NCBI GenBank assembly: GCA_943370175.1 | Contig: CALRPU020000020.1 | Location: 1 to 64,000 of the forward strand | Reading direction: 5' to 3' | Length of the DNA: 64,000 nucleotides | Source of the DNA: Ideonella_A intermedia_A | GTDB lineage: Bacteria; Pseudomonadota; Gammaproteobacteria; Burkholderiales; Burkholderiaceae_C | Part shown: piece by piece, positions 26,136 through 34,707 of the stretch | How the letters are laid out: each line of letters begins with the position of its first letter | Position numbering within the stretch: position 1 is the first letter of the stretch | Program-made: the position numbers and the translations under genes | The notes under the pieces: generated by a model | What the model was told of the DNA's origin: nothing | Databases searched by the model: none | The model's input: only the letters and a program-made list of their open reading frames with translations

Positions 26136-28343
26136 TCACCCCCCGAACAGCAACTGGCTCTGCGTCACCGCTGGGGAGCGGCCCAGCCACGCGGTTTGCC
26201 GCTGGCCGTCGCGCTGCTCGCTGAGCAGCCGCATGAACTCGCCGTGCGGCATCGGCGGGTGGAACAGGAAGCCCTGCATCCGGTGGCAGCCGGCCTGCTC
26301 CAGGTACTGTGCCTGGTCCGGCGTCTCGACGCCCTCGGCCACCAGGTTCATGCCCAGGCCGCTGGCCATGGCGATGATCGCCAGCACCACCGGGCAATGC
26401 CCGTTGACGTGCTGGATCTCGCGCACGAAGGATTGGTCGATCTTCACCGTGCGCACCGGGAAGCGGTGCAGGTAGGCCAGCGAAGAGTAACCGGTGCCAA
26501 AGTCATCGATGGCCACGCTGACGCCCAGCCGGCACAAGCTGTTGAGCTGCTCGACCACGAACTGCGGGTTGCGGATGCTGATGTTCTCGGTGATCTCCAC
26601 CTCGACCCGGTCCATTGGAAAACCCAGCCGCGCCTGCGCCTGCTGCAGCTTGCGCACGAAGTCGCCGCGCTCCAGCACCTGTGGCGACAAGTTGATGGCC
26701 AGGGTCACGTCGCGCGCGCCGGCCGCCTGCCACTGCACCAGGTCACGGCACAAGGTGTCGAGCATCCAGTCGCTGATCGGCAGGATCAGGCCGTCCTCCT
26801 CCGCGTGCGGCAGAAATTCGCCAGCGGTCAGCAGGCCACGCTCGGGGTGGTGCCAGCGCATGAGGCCCTCGGCACCGACGATGCGCCCAGTGCGCACGTC
26901 CACCTGCGGCTGGTAGTGCATTTCCAGTTCATGCGCTTCCATCGCCCGGCGCAGACCCTTGCCCAGCGACAGCTTCTGGTGCGACGCCTGCAGCATCTCG
27001 GGGTCGAAAAAGCAATGCCCGTTCTTGCCCTCGCCTTTGACGCGGTACATCGCCATGTCAGCGTGGGCGAGCAGCTGGTCGATGGTCTGGCCGTCCGCCG
27101 GAAAGACGGAAATGCCGATGCTCGCGGAAATCTGCACGTCCTGGTCACCAAGCTGAAACGGCGCCTGCAGGCAGTCCAGGCACTTGCGCGCCACGACGCT
27201 GGCGTCTTCACGGCTGGTCATGCGCGGCAGCATGATGATGAACTCGTCGCCGCCCAGCCGGGCCAGCGTGTCACCTCGACGCAGGCTGTCCTTCAGGCGC
27301 GCCGCGGCCTGCTTCAGCAGGTCGTCGCCGCGCATGTGGCCCAAGGTGTCGTTGACCAACTTGAAGCGGTCGAGGTCGAGGAACATCACCGCCAGCTCGG
27401 TGCCGTTGCGCGCCGCCTGCAGCATCGCCACATCCAGCCGGTCGCGGAACAGGATGCGGTTGGGCAAGTCGGTCAGGATGTCGTGGTAGGCCTGGTAGGA
27501 GATGGTTTCCTCGGCGCGCTTGCGCTCGCTGATGTCGCGGGCCACGCCGTAAGTGCCGCTGTAGGCCAGTGCGTCAGACGACGAATCGTTGGCCGCGGCG
27601 TACATGCCAATGGAGTTGAACAGCAAGGTGGCCAGCGCCGGGCCGCCATCGGGGTGGCCCGGGGGCACGGCCCGCAAGCGCAACTCGACGTTGCGCGAGG
27701 CCCGCTCACCGGCGCGCCGCTCGTTGAAGACATGCAAGGCACGCTCGCGGTCGTCCTCGTGCACCAGCACCGAGAAGTGCTGGCCGATCAGCGATTCGCG
27801 GTCGAGGCCCAGCAGCGTTTCCACGCGTTCGTTGACGAAGGTGAAGCGGCCCTCCGGGTCCAGGGTGTAGATCACGTCCGGCGAGCTGTTCACCAAGTGT
27901 CGGTACAGGCGCTCCGAGTGGGCCAAGCGGGCGGCCATGCGGCGGTTGTCCTGCTGAAGCTTGCGGCGGTGCAGCGCGTGGTCCACGCACTTGAGCAGCT
28001 CGGCCGGCAGGTAGGGCTTGCGGACATAGTCCTCGACCCCGCGCTTCAGCGCCGCGATGGCGGCGTTGATGTCGTTTTCGCCGCTGACGACGATGATCGC
28101 GACGTCGATGCCGTGCTGGTTCACGTGGTCCATCACCGCATGGCCGCCCTGGCCCGGCATGCGCAGGTCGAGCAGCACGAGGTCGAAGGCGTGCTGGTCC
28201 AGCAGGGCGATGGCCTCGAGCGCGTTGGCGGCGGCTTGGGTCTCGTGGCCGCGCAGCTGCAGCAACTGCTGCAGGCTCTGCCGCAGCAGCGGCTCGTCGT
28301 CGACCACCAGCAGGCGGGACGGCATGGGCGTGTCGGCGGTCAA
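26136..28343 (-). CDS. Response regulator with PAS, GGDEF and EAL domains
   Basis: 735 aa. Receiver at 1-125 with phospho-acceptor Asp59 (DLVLLDLRMPG); PAS at about 150-290 (SSPDVIYTLDPEGRFTFVN); GGDEF at about 305-465 with intact RLGGDEF and the inhibitory RxxD site (RRGD) five residues before it; EAL at about 475-720. In the EAL domain the signature is EGLMR rather than EALxR, but the catalytic residues in ENISIRNPQ, IDDFGTGYSS, KIDQSFV, AEGVET and QGFLFHPP remain. It may make and degrade cyclic di-GMP. It follows the HDOD-kinase gene by 13 bases, so that kinase is the likely phosphodonor. Confidence 0.92.
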   Translation of the reverse strand: MTADTPMPSRLLVVDDEPLLRQSLQQLLQLRGHETQAAANALEAIALLDQHAFDLVLLDLRMPGQGGHAVMDHVNQHGIDVAIIVVSGENDINAAIAALKRGVEDYVRKPYLPAELLKCVDHALHRRKLQQDNRRMAARLAHSERLYRHLVNSSPDVIYTLDPEGRFTFVNERVETLLGLDRESLIGQHFSVLVHEDDRERALHVFNERRAGERASRNVELRLRAVPPGHPDGGPALATLLFNSIGMYAAANDSSSDALAYSGTYGVARDISERKRAEETISYQAYHDILTDLPNRILFRDRLDVAMLQAARNGTELAVMFLDLDRFKLVNDTLGHMRGDDLLKQAAARLKDSLRRGDTLARLGGDEFIIMLPRMTSREDASVVARKCLDCLQAPFQLGDQDVQISASIGISVFPADGQTIDQLLAHADMAMYRVKGEGKNGHCFFDPEMLQASHQKLSLGKGLRRAMEAHELEMHYQPQVDVRTGRIVGAEGLMRWHHPERGLLTAGEFLPHAEEDGLILPISDWMLDTLCRDLVQWQAAGARDVTLAINLSPQVLERGDFVRKLQQAQARLGFPMDRVEVEITENISIRNPQFVVEQLNSLCRLGVSVAIDDFGTGYSSLAYLHRFPVRTVKIDQSFVREIQHVNGHCPVVLAIIAMASGLGMNLVAEGVETPDQAQYLEQAGCHRMQGFLFHPPMPHGEFMRLLSEQRDGQRQTAWLGRSPAVTQSQLLFGG

Positions 28344-28356
28344 GAGGCGCCCCCGG

Positions 28357-30639
28357 TCATGGCGTGCTCCCCGCGGCCGATGCGCCGGCGCCCGGTGCCG
28401 GCAGCCACACGCTGAAGGTGGTTCCCAGCGGGCTGGTGCGGCAGCGCAGCAGCCCGCCCAGGCGCGCCAGCAAGCGCTGCACGATGGTCAGCCCGCGGCC
28501 TCGGCCCGACCCGCTGACGGGCGCGGCGGCCGAGAGGTCGACGGGCGCTGACAGGCGCTCCAGCACGCTGTCGGGCAAGCCCGGGCCGTCGTCGCGCACG
28601 CTCAGCTCCAGCCACAGGCGACCGCCGTGGTTGACCAGCCCGTTGTTGGCCAACACCACGCGGCCGCGAACGGGCGCGGTGGCCGGCGGGGGGGCCGGCT
28701 CAGGCGCGGCGCTGGCGACGGCGGACGTTGTCGCCTCACCGGCGGGGGCCAGCGCCTCACAGGCGTTCTTCACCAGGTTGATCAGCACTTGTTTGAGCAG
28801 GTCTCGGTCGAGGTGCGGGCGCGGGGCGCCGGGGTGGGTGTGGCCCAGCACCTGCGGGCCGGTCACCGGGTCAAGGGAGCGCTGGAACAGCTGCGCCACC
28901 TCGCTGATCAGGGCATCGATGTCGACGGGCCCGACGCCGTCGGCCGGCGAGTCGGGCTGGGCGGTGTGGGCCGCCGCCATCGCTTGCACCAGGCGGCCGA
29001 CGCGGGCGACCTCGTCTTGCAGCACGCGGATGTCCGACGCCACGCTGGCCGCGGCCATGCCACCGACGGCCTCGAGTTTCAGGTCGAGCAGGCCGAGGTA
29101 GTTCTGGATGATGGCCAGCGGGTTGTTGACTTCGTGCACGAGATCGCGAACGGCCTCGGTGCGGCTGGCCACCCAATCCAGCCGCTGGCGCTCGGCGTCC
29201 GCCTGCTGGCGCCGGGCGCGGGCCTGGGCGGCCTCGGCCTGCCCCAGAAACGCCATCAGGAACGGCCGCTTGGCCAACAGCCCCTCAAGCAAGGCGCCGC
29301 TGCCGACGCACACCAGGGCCCCGGCGATGCGCCCGCTGCGGCTGGACGACGCCGTGGGCGCGGGCCCCAAGGGCAGGCACAGCAGCTGGGGCGTGTCGAG
29401 CAGCCGCAGCAGCTGGTCCTCGGCCACGGCGAGCTCGTCGGCCTGGCGGTCGACGCGCACCGGCTGGTGTGCCGCCAGGGCGTCGCCAAGCCGGGTGCCG
29501 CGCGCCACCGGCAGCGAAAACTCCAGCCACTGGGCCGGCAAGGCCGCCGACGGCATGGCCCGCGAGGCGCCCACCCAATGCAGGTGCTGTCCACTGACGT
29601 CCGGCAGCATCACCACCACCTCGCTGAACTGAAAGACGATGCGCGCGGCGTCGGCCACCCGCTGCAAGCGCTGCGGCTCGTCCGAGTCCAGCGGCAGGTC
29701 CTTGAGCACCGTGGCCGCCACCATCAACGGGGCCAGCTCGTCGCGCAAAACGTCGGCCGCGGCCCGTGGCGCGGCGGCCCCGGGGCCACTCGGGTCGCTT
29801 CCCAGGTCAATGCCCAAGACCTCGGCCGCCTTCTCCACTTTTGAGCGCGCCTGCTGCGCGACCACCGCCACCTGCGCCGGCGTCAGGCGGCACAGCGCGC
29901 CGGCTTCCAGCACGGCCGGCGCCTCGGGGGGCAGATCGGCCAGCTGATGGGCCAAGGCCACGATGCGGATCAACGGGTGGGTCGCCGCCAGCCGCGGCAG
30001 CGGCTCGTGGTGGTAGCGGACGCTGTCCGCCACGTAGTCGTCCAGGCGCCAGCGGTCGATCAGCCAGGCGCCCGCCTCGGCATGCTGAAGTTGCAGCGTC
30101 CGGCGTTCGACCTCGCAGGCGGCGCGGTCGTCGGCCGCCTGGAAAACGGCTGCATACGCTTCGGGCACCGCGGCCAGCAGGGCCAGGCGGCCGATGTCGT
30201 GCAGCAGGCCCGCCAGGTAAGCCTCGTCCTCGCGGGGGTAGGCCATTTGTCGGGCGGTCTCGCGGGCCACCGCCGCGGCCTGCAGCGCATGCCGCCAATG
30301 GGGCCGCAGGTCCAGCTGGCGCATCACCGGCAGGCCGTGAAAGGCCTGGAACACCGACTGGCTGATGACCAGGGTGCGCACCATCTCGGTCCCCAGGAGC
30401 TCGAGCGCGCGGTCCAGCGTTTGCAATGGGCCGCGCTGGCGGTGCGCAGCGCTGTTGGCCACGGCCATCACTTTGGCGGCCATCGCAGCGTCCTGGGCAA
30501 TCAAGGCGCTGAACTCGGACATCGCCACGTCGTCGCGCCGGTACAGCGCCATCATCTGCAGCAGCAGCTCGGGCAGGGCAGGCAAGCGCACCGCCCCCAG
30601 GCGGACCCTCGCGTCGGTGTCGACCGTGGATGAAATCAA
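28357..30639 (-). CDS. HDOD domain-histidine kinase hybrid
   Basis: 760 aa. HDOD domain at about residues 15-220 (PALPELLLQMMALYRRDD, LLHDIGRLALL), a GAF-like segment at about 300-450, then a kinase core with the phospho-His in DLVHEVNNPLAIIQN and an ATPase with VLINLVKNACEAL, DDGPGLP and GSGRGRGLTIVQ. The start is a TTG (30639); a GTG 16 codons later is an alternative. It is transcribed with the downstream receiver-GGDEF-EAL gene, suggesting a two-component route into cyclic di-GMP. The HDOD input signal is unknown. Confidence 0.85.
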   Translation of the reverse strand: MISSTVDTDARVRLGAVRLPALPELLLQMMALYRRDDVAMSEFSALIAQDAAMAAKVMAVANSAAHRQRGPLQTLDRALELLGTEMVRTLVISQSVFQAFHGLPVMRQLDLRPHWRHALQAAAVARETARQMAYPREDEAYLAGLLHDIGRLALLAAVPEAYAAVFQAADDRAACEVERRTLQLQHAEAGAWLIDRWRLDDYVADSVRYHHEPLPRLAATHPLIRIVALAHQLADLPPEAPAVLEAGALCRLTPAQVAVVAQQARSKVEKAAEVLGIDLGSDPSGPGAAAPRAAADVLRDELAPLMVAATVLKDLPLDSDEPQRLQRVADAARIVFQFSEVVVMLPDVSGQHLHWVGASRAMPSAALPAQWLEFSLPVARGTRLGDALAAHQPVRVDRQADELAVAEDQLLRLLDTPQLLCLPLGPAPTASSSRSGRIAGALVCVGSGALLEGLLAKRPFLMAFLGQAEAAQARARRQQADAERQRLDWVASRTEAVRDLVHEVNNPLAIIQNYLGLLDLKLEAVGGMAAASVASDIRVLQDEVARVGRLVQAMAAAHTAQPDSPADGVGPVDIDALISEVAQLFQRSLDPVTGPQVLGHTHPGAPRPHLDRDLLKQVLINLVKNACEALAPAGEATTSAVASAAPEPAPPPATAPVRGRVVLANNGLVNHGGRLWLELSVRDDGPGLPDSVLERLSAPVDLSAAAPVSGSGRGRGLTIVQRLLARLGGLLRCRTSPLGTTFSVWLPAPGAGASAAGSTP

Positions 30640-30870
30640 TCAGTGCTGCCGTCAAGAAAAAGCAGGGGCGCAACCCGGCGCCGGCGTCACGGACAGCACG
30701 GCGCCAGACCACCGGTGGGCAGGTGCAAGCCGCGTTGCCGCAGCGACGCCATCCCTAGGGTGTTAGATGGTACAAATAACTGTGACTTTCTGCACACTGG
30801 CTGGTCAATCTGATCGTCAAATGTGACCGCCGTGAGACAGCGCGCCGCGTCGCCGACCGACGGCACGGCC
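30640..30870. other. Intergenic region upstream of the HDOD kinase
   Basis: This 231-base gap holds an AT-richer patch (about 30760-30825) unlike its flanks. Read on the minus strand it contains TTGACG and TTGACC hexamers 10 bases apart, suitable as -35 boxes for the HDOD-kinase operon, but no convincing -10 at standard spacing. No ORF, tRNA or repeat is visible. Confidence 0.4.
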
Positions 30871-32037
30871 TCAACGCAGGCAACCCCGCGCCTCAACGGC
30901 CCAGATTGCTTCCACCACCCCAGAACTCAGCCCGCCGCGCACCGCCACGAGGTGCCCATGCAGGTTGACGGTCGGGTCGCAGTGGCCCGGCACCAGCCAC
31001 ACCGTGTCGCCCAGCGCCGGCAGCGCGCTCACGTCGGCGCCGGGGGCGTCGGTCAGCACCGTGTGCTCGTCGCCACCGTTGCTGGCCAACAGCGGGCGGC
31101 CCCAGACCCGGGGTGGGCCAGCGTCAATCGCGTGCGCCTTGTGACCAGCGTCGATGACCGCGTGAGCGGCCGCCCGGCTCATCACTTGCGATTTCACGAA
31201 CAAGGCGTGCTCAAAGACCGGCGCACCGGGGTCCGGTTCGTTGTCGGCGTAGTCGCGGTCCATGAACAGGTAGCTGCCGGCCTGCAATTCGCCATAGACA
31301 CCGCTGGCGGCCTCGTGGACGAAGCTGCCGGTGCCCGCACCGGTGACCAGCGGGCAGGCGATGCCACCCGCCGTGACGCTGGCCTGGGCCGTGCGCACCA
31401 GGGTCAGCGCGCGGGCGATGGCCTGCGCGCGTTCACCGGGCTGGCGCAAGTGCTGGGCCCGCCCGTGGTAGGCCTGCAGGCCGGCAAACACCAGACCGCC
31501 GCCCAGGGGCCGGCCGGGCACCGTGCCGGCCGCGGGCGCATGGGCCACGACCTGATGGGCCAGGGCGCCGGCGGCGGTGGCGGGCACGCCGCAGCGGCCC
31601 TGGCCCACGTCCACCTCGACGAACACCTGCACCACGCTGCCCGCCGCGCGCACGGCCGCGGCCAGGCGTTCCACCCCCAGCACCGAGTCGACGCAGACCG
31701 ACAGCTTCACCCAACGCGCCAGCTGCGCCAGCTCGGCGAGCTTGGCCTCGTCGATCAGTTCGTTGCTGATGAAGATGTCGTCAATGCCGCCCGCCGCGAG
31801 GGCCTGCGCCTCGCTGAGCTTCTGAACACACACGCCAACCGCGCCCGCGGCGATCTGGCGGTGGGCGATCTGAACGCACTTGTGCATCTTGGCGTGCGGC
31901 CGCAGTCGCAGGCCGCGGGACCGGGCAAAGTCGGCCATGCGGTGCAGGTTGCGGTCCATGGCGTCCAGGTCGATCACGAGCGCCGGCGTGGCGATCGCAG
32001 CAACCGGGTCGCCAACACGGGCGGCCGGGGCGATCAC
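30871..32037 (-). CDS. DSD1-family PLP enzyme (D-threonine aldolase / D-serine dehydratase-like)
   Basis: 388 aa from the GTG at 32037, which overlaps the upstream TGA (GTGA) and is preceded by GGAGG seven bases earlier. The alanine-racemase-type barrel has the PLP lysine in LRLRPHAKMHKC (Lys50) and AAGAVGVCVQKLSEAQAL. The C-terminal metal site reads PGHCDPTVNLHGHLV, as in D-threonine aldolase and eukaryotic-type D-serine dehydratase. It probably cleaves or deaminates a 3-hydroxy-D-amino acid. It forms an operon with a histidine phosphatase, but a metabolic link is not evident. Confidence 0.87.
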   Translation of the reverse strand: MIAPAARVGDPVAAIATPALVIDLDAMDRNLHRMADFARSRGLRLRPHAKMHKCVQIAHRQIAAGAVGVCVQKLSEAQALAAGGIDDIFISNELIDEAKLAELAQLARWVKLSVCVDSVLGVERLAAAVRAAGSVVQVFVEVDVGQGRCGVPATAAGALAHQVVAHAPAAGTVPGRPLGGGLVFAGLQAYHGRAQHLRQPGERAQAIARALTLVRTAQASVTAGGIACPLVTGAGTGSFVHEAASGVYGELQAGSYLFMDRDYADNEPDPGAPVFEHALFVKSQVMSRAAAHAVIDAGHKAHAIDAGPPRVWGRPLLASNGGDEHTVLTDAPGADVSALPALGDTVWLVPGHCDPTVNLHGHLVAVRGGLSSGVVEAIWAVEARGCLR

Positions 32038-32759
32038 GGCCGGGCCTCCGGGTGCACCGGGGCCGCCGCGGACGGTGAGGCAGCGTCGACCTCGTCCCGC
32101 GGCGGCGCGGCGCCCTCCAGGTGGCGGGTGTCGCCCCAACCCACCAGCGTGAAACCCTCGGCCGAATGCAGCAGCCGGTTGACGGCCGCATTGCCCAGCG
32201 CCCAGCTGCGCGGCGCCTGCAGGTCGACCCGCGTGGCCGCCCGGTACAGGCAGTCCATGACGCCACCGTGGGCCACCAGCGCGATGCACTGGCCGGGGTG
32301 CGCAGCGGCCAGCCGCGACGCGGCGCCCACACAGCGGGCGAAGAACTGCTGCAGGGATTCCCCGCCCGGCGGGGCGAACGCTGGATCGCGCCGCCGCCAG
32401 CGCTCGCTGTCGTCGGGCCAGGCGGCGGCGATGTCCTGAAAGGTCTGGCCTTCGAAGCGCCCGAAGGCCCGCTCGCGCAAGGCCGGGTCGGTGCGGAAGG
32501 TCGCCGCGCAGGCCTGGGCGATGGCCCGGCCGGTGTCGGCGGCGCGCAGCAGGTCGCTGGCGTAGACGACGTCGATGCCTTCGTCGACCAGCGCCTGGGC
32601 CGCGCGCTGCGCCTGCCAGCGCCCCGTGGCGTTCAGCCCGATGTCCAGGTGGCCCTGGATGCGGGCGTCGACGTTCCAGGCGGTCTCGCCATGGCGCACC
32701 GCGACGACGCGGGTGCCTTGGCCGGGGGTGGCGGGGGCCGTTGCAGAGGGCATGGGCAT
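32034..32759 (-). CDS. Histidine phosphatase family protein (phosphoglycerate mutase-like)
   Basis: 241 aa. The phospho-histidine motif is VVAVRHGETAWN; the second catalytic His is in ALVAHGGVMDCLYR, and an acid in REAF-like ERAFGRFEGQTF. Members include phosphoglycerate mutase, fructose-2,6-bisphosphatase-like enzymes and alpha-ribazole phosphatase; the substrate cannot be settled. The C-terminal tail (about 30 residues) is variable. Its stop overlaps the start of the DSD1 gene. Confidence 0.88.
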   Translation of the reverse strand: MPMPSATAPATPGQGTRVVAVRHGETAWNVDARIQGHLDIGLNATGRWQAQRAAQALVDEGIDVVYASDLLRAADTGRAIAQACAATFRTDPALRERAFGRFEGQTFQDIAAAWPDDSERWRRRDPAFAPPGGESLQQFFARCVGAASRLAAAHPGQCIALVAHGGVMDCLYRAATRVDLQAPRSWALGNAAVNRLLHSAEGFTLVGWGDTRHLEGAAPPRDEVDAASPSAAAPVHPEARP

Positions 32760-32781
32760 GGGGTGCGCAGCGGGTCAGGGC

Positions 32782-33411
32782 TCAGCCGAGCAGGCGGCGG
32801 TTGAGGCAATACGTGCCGGTGATGCTGGCCTGCGCCAGCACATGGCCCTGCAAGGCGGCGCGCACCTGCGCGCCATTGAACGCGCCGTCCAGGGCCAGCC
32901 GGGGCACGTCCACCGCGAACAGGGTGAACACGTAGTGGTGGACGATGCTGTCGTTGAACGGCGGAAACGGGCCGTCGTAGCCGAAATAGGTGCCGGCCAT
33001 GTCGGCATTGCCGGCGAACCAGCCGGTGTAATCGTTGACGCCCTGGCGCGCGCCGTGCAGGCTGCCGGGCCCCGGCTTGCCGCGCGCCGTGAAGCCGGCG
33101 CTGTACTCGCCTTCGGCCACGCCCGACAGGCCCGGGGGCAGGTCCACCAGCAGCCAATGGAAGAAGTCGACGCGCGGCAGGTCGGCACTGACCTCGCGAC
33201 CGGGTTGGTTGACGTCGTCGCCGCGGCTGGGCACGTCCGGGTCGTGGCACACCAGCGTCAGCGATTTCGTGCCCGCGGGCAGGCCGCCCCAGGCGAGGTG
33301 CGGGTTCAGGTTGTCGGAAAAGCCGACGCCGCTGGCGCCGTCCAGACGGCCGGCCGCGAAGCGCGCGGGCAGGGCCTGCCCGTCGGTCCAGTGGTTGCTC
33401 CAGAGCTTCAT
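32782..33411 (-). CDS. YbhB/YbcL family (PEBP/Raf kinase inhibitor-like) protein
   Basis: 209 aa from the ATG at 33411; a GTG directly before it is also in frame. PEBP signatures: NLNPHLAWGGLPAGTKSLTL, CHDPDVP, VDFFHWLLVDLPP and YGYDGPFPPF-like YFGYDGPFPPFNDSIVHHY. Bacterial members bind anionic ligands, with no settled function. It lies four bases after the DUF1840 stop and 22 bases before the phosphatase gene, so the four genes may be one transcript. Confidence 0.88.
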   Translation of the reverse strand: MKLWSNHWTDGQALPARFAAGRLDGASGVGFSDNLNPHLAWGGLPAGTKSLTLVCHDPDVPSRGDDVNQPGREVSADLPRVDFFHWLLVDLPPGLSGVAEGEYSAGFTARGKPGPGSLHGARQGVNDYTGWFAGNADMAGTYFGYDGPFPPFNDSIVHHYVFTLFAVDVPRLALDGAFNGAQVRAALQGHVLAQASITGTYCLNRRLLG

Positions 33412-33415
33412 CACG

Positions 33416-33742
33416 TCAGACGCCCCAGACGATGTCGGCGCCGGCCGCATGCGCGCGGCGGATGGTCTCCACCAGCGGCCACACCCGCTGGCGCAGGCTG
33501 ACGCGCACGGCGGGGTCGGCGACGTGGTCGGCCGCGTCGCCGGTGATGGGCCCGGCGCTGGCGCTGGTGGCTTCGTCGGCCGCGACCGCGGCTTCCAGCG
33601 CGGCCAGAGCGCCCGGCATGGCGGCCACCTCGATGATCCCCTGCGCCGCTGGCTCGCGCCCCAGGATGCGCATCACGCGGTCGCCATTGGCTTCCAGCAT
33701 GATCAGGTCGCCCGTGACCTTGGACTTGAACTTGTAAAGCAT
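33416..33742 (-). CDS. DUF1840 domain protein
   Basis: 108 aa. MLYKFKSKVTGDLIMLEANG and ILGREPAAQGIIEVAAMP are the DUF1840 hallmarks. This small cytoplasmic family is largely confined to Beta/Gammaproteobacteria and has no known function. It is first in a possible operon with the PEBP-like gene, the phosphatase and the DSD1 enzyme, and divergent from the FAH gene (119-base gap). Confidence 0.85.
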   Translation of the reverse strand: MLYKFKSKVTGDLIMLEANGDRVMRILGREPAAQGIIEVAAMPGALAALEAAVAADEATSASAGPITGDAADHVADPAVRVSLRQRVWPLVETIRRAHAAGADIVWGV

Positions 33743-33861
33743 GCGCTGCCCCTGCAGTCAAATGGACCTGCATTGTGCGACCGCCACCGTGTCAGCCCCG
33801 ACAGCCCCCGGGTGCGGCTTGGTGCACCATCGGCCACCGTCCCTCTTCACCGGCACAAACC

Positions 33862-34707
33862 ATGAAACTGCTTCGCTGCGGCCCCGCTGGCCGCGAACGC
33901 CCTGCCCTGCTCGACGCCCAAGGGCGGCTGCGCGACCTGTCGGGCGTGGTGCCCGACATCCACCTGCCCACCTTGGGCCTGAGCGGCCTGAAGCGGCTGC
34001 GCGAGGTCGATGCCGAGCAACTGCCGCTGGTGCGCGGCAAGCCGCGGCTGGGCGTGCCTTTCACCGGGATCAGCAAGCTCGTGGCCATCGGCCTGAACTA
34101 CGCCGACCACGCGGCCGAGGCCGGCATGGCCGTGCCCAAGGAGCCGATCGTCTTCCTGAAGGCCACCACCTGCATCACCGGACCGAACGACCCGGTGACG
34201 CTGCCGACCGGCAGCGTCAAGGGGGACTGGGAGGTCGAGCTGGGCGTGGTCATCGGCAAGACCGCCCGGTCGGTGACGGTGGACAAGGCGCTGTCGCACG
34301 TGGCGGGTTACTGCGTGGTCAACGACGTGTCCGAGCGCGAATACCAACTCGAGCGCGGCGGCACCTGGGACAAAGGCAAGGGCTTTGACACCTTCGGACC
34401 GATCGGGCCTTGGCTGGTGACCGCCGACGAAGTGCGCAACCCGCAGGCCCTGGGCCTTTGGCTCGACCTGAACGGCGAGCCCGCGCAGCGCGGCAGCACG
34501 GCCACCATGGTCTTCGGTGTCGCCGAAATCGTCAGCTACGTCAGCAAGCTGATGACGCTGCTGCCGGGCGACGTGATCGCCACCGGCACGCCGCCGGGCG
34601 TGGGCATGGGCATGAAGCCGACGCCGCGCTACTTGCGGGCCGGTGACGTGATGAGCCTCGGGATCGACGGGCTGGGCAGCCAGCGTCAAGCGGTGCGCGG
34701 CGGCTGA
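33862..34707 (+). CDS. Fumarylacetoacetate hydrolase-family protein
   Basis: 281 aa from the ATG at 33862. The metal-binding region is intact: GLNYADHAAEAG, then the acidic triad in DWEVELGVVIG, plus NDVSEREYQLER and GDVIATGTPPGVG near the end. The family includes ureidoglycolate lyase, acylpyruvases and catechol meta-pathway hydratases; I cannot choose among them. Its 3' end overlaps the convergent GGDEF/EAL gene by 22 bases. Confidence 0.88.
   Translation: MKLLRCGPAGRERPALLDAQGRLRDLSGVVPDIHLPTLGLSGLKRLREVDAEQLPLVRGKPRLGVPFTGISKLVAIGLNYADHAAEAGMAVPKEPIVFLKATTCITGPNDPVTLPTGSVKGDWEVELGVVIGKTARSVTVDKALSHVAGYCVVNDVSEREYQLERGGTWDKGKGFDTFGPIGPWLVTADEVRNPQALGLWLDLNGEPAQRGSTATMVFGVAEIVSYVSKLMTLLPGDVIATGTPPGVGMGMKPTPRYLRAGDVMSLGIDGLGSQRQAVRGG

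Noticed and set aside
26094..28415. A 773-codon open frame on the + strand opposite the receiver-GGDEF-EAL gene
   Set aside because: The protein is Val/His/Gln-rich with no recognisable domain, the typical antisense shadow of a high-GC gene; the minus strand encodes clear REC, PAS, GGDEF and EAL domains.
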